The position numbers and the translations under genes were made by a program. From CAXTSE01 sp964246985 (GTDB lineage Bacteria > Actinomycetota > Actinomycetes > Actinomycetales > Microbacteriaceae), in the NCBI GenBank assembly GCA_964246985.1, contig CAXTSE010000031.1, positions 1-5,175 on the forward strand: 5,175 bases of DNA. Direction: 5' to 3'. The notes under the pieces are model-generated. The model saw only the letters and a list, made by a program, of their open reading frames with translations. It was not told the DNA's origin and ran no database searches. Shown here one piece after another: positions 4,567-5,175 of the stretch (position 1 is its first letter; every line of letters begins with the position of its first letter).

Positions 4567-5175
4567 GTGGCCACGCCCAATCCGCTCGATTCGATCATCT
4601 CCCTCGCGAAGCGCCGGGGCTTCGTCTACCAATCGGGCGAGATCTACGGTGGCTCCCGCTCCGCCTGGGACTACGGGCCCCTCGGCACCGCGCTCAAGGA
4701 GAACATCAAGCGCGAGTGGTGGAAGTTCATGGTGCAGAGCCGGGACGACATCGTCGGCATCGACTCGTCGGTGATCCTGCCGCGCGCCATCTGGGAGGCG
4801 TCGGGTCATGTCGAGGTCTTCAGCGATCCGCTCGTCGAGTCGCTGCACACGCACAAGCGCTATCGCGCCGACCACCTGCTGGAGGCCTACGAGGCCAAGC
4901 ACGGGCATCCGCCCGAGAACGGGCTCGCCGACATCCGGGATCCCGACACCGGTCAGCCGGGAGCGTGGACCGAGCCGCGCAACTTCTCGGGCCTGCTGAA
5001 GACCTACCTCGGCCCCGTCGACGACGAGGAGGGCATGGCGTACCTCCGCCCCGAGACGGCCCAGGGCATCTTCGTGAACTTCGCGAACGTACTGTCGAGC
5101 GCCCGCATGAAGCCGCCGTTCGGCATCGCGCAGATCGGCAAGAGCTTCCGCAACGAGATCACGACGAAGAACTTC
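4567..5175 (+). CDS. glyS: Glycine-tRNA ligase, N-terminal 203 residues (3' end outside window)
   Basis: GlyS is a cytoplasmic class II synthetase of the single-chain, dimeric type found in actinobacteria, archaea and eukaryotes. It charges tRNA-Gly with glycine using ATP. Visible family blocks are LAKRRGFVYQSGEIYGG (13-29), SAWDYGPLGTALKENIK (32-48), EASGHVEVFSDPLVE (77-91), WTEPRNF (134-140), YLRPETAQGIFVNF (159-172) and motif 2, IGKSFRNEI (190-198), whose Arg195 and Glu197 belong to the ATP/aminoacyl site. The GTG start gives the expected N-terminus and has a Shine-Dalgarno site. Relatives with a zinc ribbon have CxxC pairs after DPLVE and before WTEP; here those four positions appear to be Ser92, Thr95, Asp125 and Thr128. 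The fragment contains no cysteine at all. The frame stays open to the last base of the window. Identification is very secure. Confidence 0.96.
   Translation, partial: MATPNPLDSIISLAKRRGFVYQSGEIYGGSRSAWDYGPLGTALKENIKREWWKFMVQSRDDIVGIDSSVILPRAIWEASGHVEVFSDPLVESLHTHKRYRADHLLEAYEAKHGHPPENGLADIRDPDTGQPGAWTEPRNFSGLLKTYLGPVDDEEGMAYLRPETAQGIFVNFANVLSSARMKPPFGIAQIGKSFRNEITTKNF

Noticed and set aside
4470..4598. N-terminal extension of the unknown membrane protein to an ATG at 4598
   Set aside because: It would overlap the glyS start and the promoters of both genes, and it adds an arginine-rich stretch lacking membrane character. The ATG at 4469 has a -10 box at leaderless distance.
1651..4908. A 1,085-codon open frame on the minus strand, spanning three plus-strand genes and antisense to glyS
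   Set aside because: Only its last 173 codons resemble a known family. The rest is Arg/Ala/His-rich and antisense to recO, uppS and glyS, or in a shadow frame of the membrane gene. Such stop-free frames are normal in GC-rich DNA.
4837..4950. Loss of GlyS cysteines as a sequencing error or pseudogene sign
   Set aside because: The frame is intact, flanking motifs are well conserved on both sides and all four positions carry in-frame substitutions, so a functional zinc-free variant is more likely.
2..5175. tRNA genes, CRISPR arrays, insertion sequences, phage or defence genes
   Set aside because: I looked on both strands and saw no tRNA-like T-loop context, regularly spaced repeats, transposase motifs or terminal inverted repeats. 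Almost all sequence is accounted for by the seven genes.

Overview
The window is GC-rich (roughly two thirds or more G+C by eye) with strong G/C preference at third codon positions. It looks like chromosomal DNA of a high-GC actinobacterium. The LeuA, RecO, UppS and GlyS sequences read to me as Microbacteriaceae-like (Microbacterium or a relative), but this is a judgement from remembered family sequences, not a search.

Layout from left to right. Positions 2-931 (+) are the C-terminal half of leuA (2-isopropylmalate synthase, leucine biosynthesis). It converges on a two-gene minus-strand unit: a TRIC/UPF0126 cation-channel gene (954-1637), and upstream of it a putative glycolipid-binding-domain gene (1651-2172). 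A 111-bp divergent intergenic region follows. Next come recO (2284-3021, recombinational repair) and uppS (3031-3810, isoprenyl diphosphate synthase for the cell-wall lipid carrier), both plus-strand and 9 bp apart. uppS converges on an unrecognised multi-pass membrane protein gene on the minus strand (3843-4469). That gene diverges from glyS (glycine-tRNA ligase), which starts at 4567 and runs off the right edge with 203 codons visible. There are no RNA genes, mobile elements, CRISPR arrays or gaps above 300 bp.

The plus strand carries core metabolism and housekeeping genes: leucine synthesis, DNA repair, wall lipid carrier and tRNA charging. The minus strand carries three less conserved genes, two of them membrane proteins, set between the core genes. 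They share no pathway with the core genes.

Two features stand out. (1) Four TANNNT -10-like boxes each lie exactly 6 nt before an ATG or GTG. This implies leaderless transcripts for recO, uppS and the unknown membrane gene. At glyS the same arrangement places a GTG out of frame with the real, Shine-Dalgarno-led start, so either glyS has a 59-nt leader or a leaderless upstream ORF overlaps it. (2) RecO and GlyS have each lost most or all of the four cysteines that form a zinc site in many homologues, and all the proteins here are very poor in cysteine. Otherwise this is an ordinary core-genome region, and I see no clear new multi-gene system.
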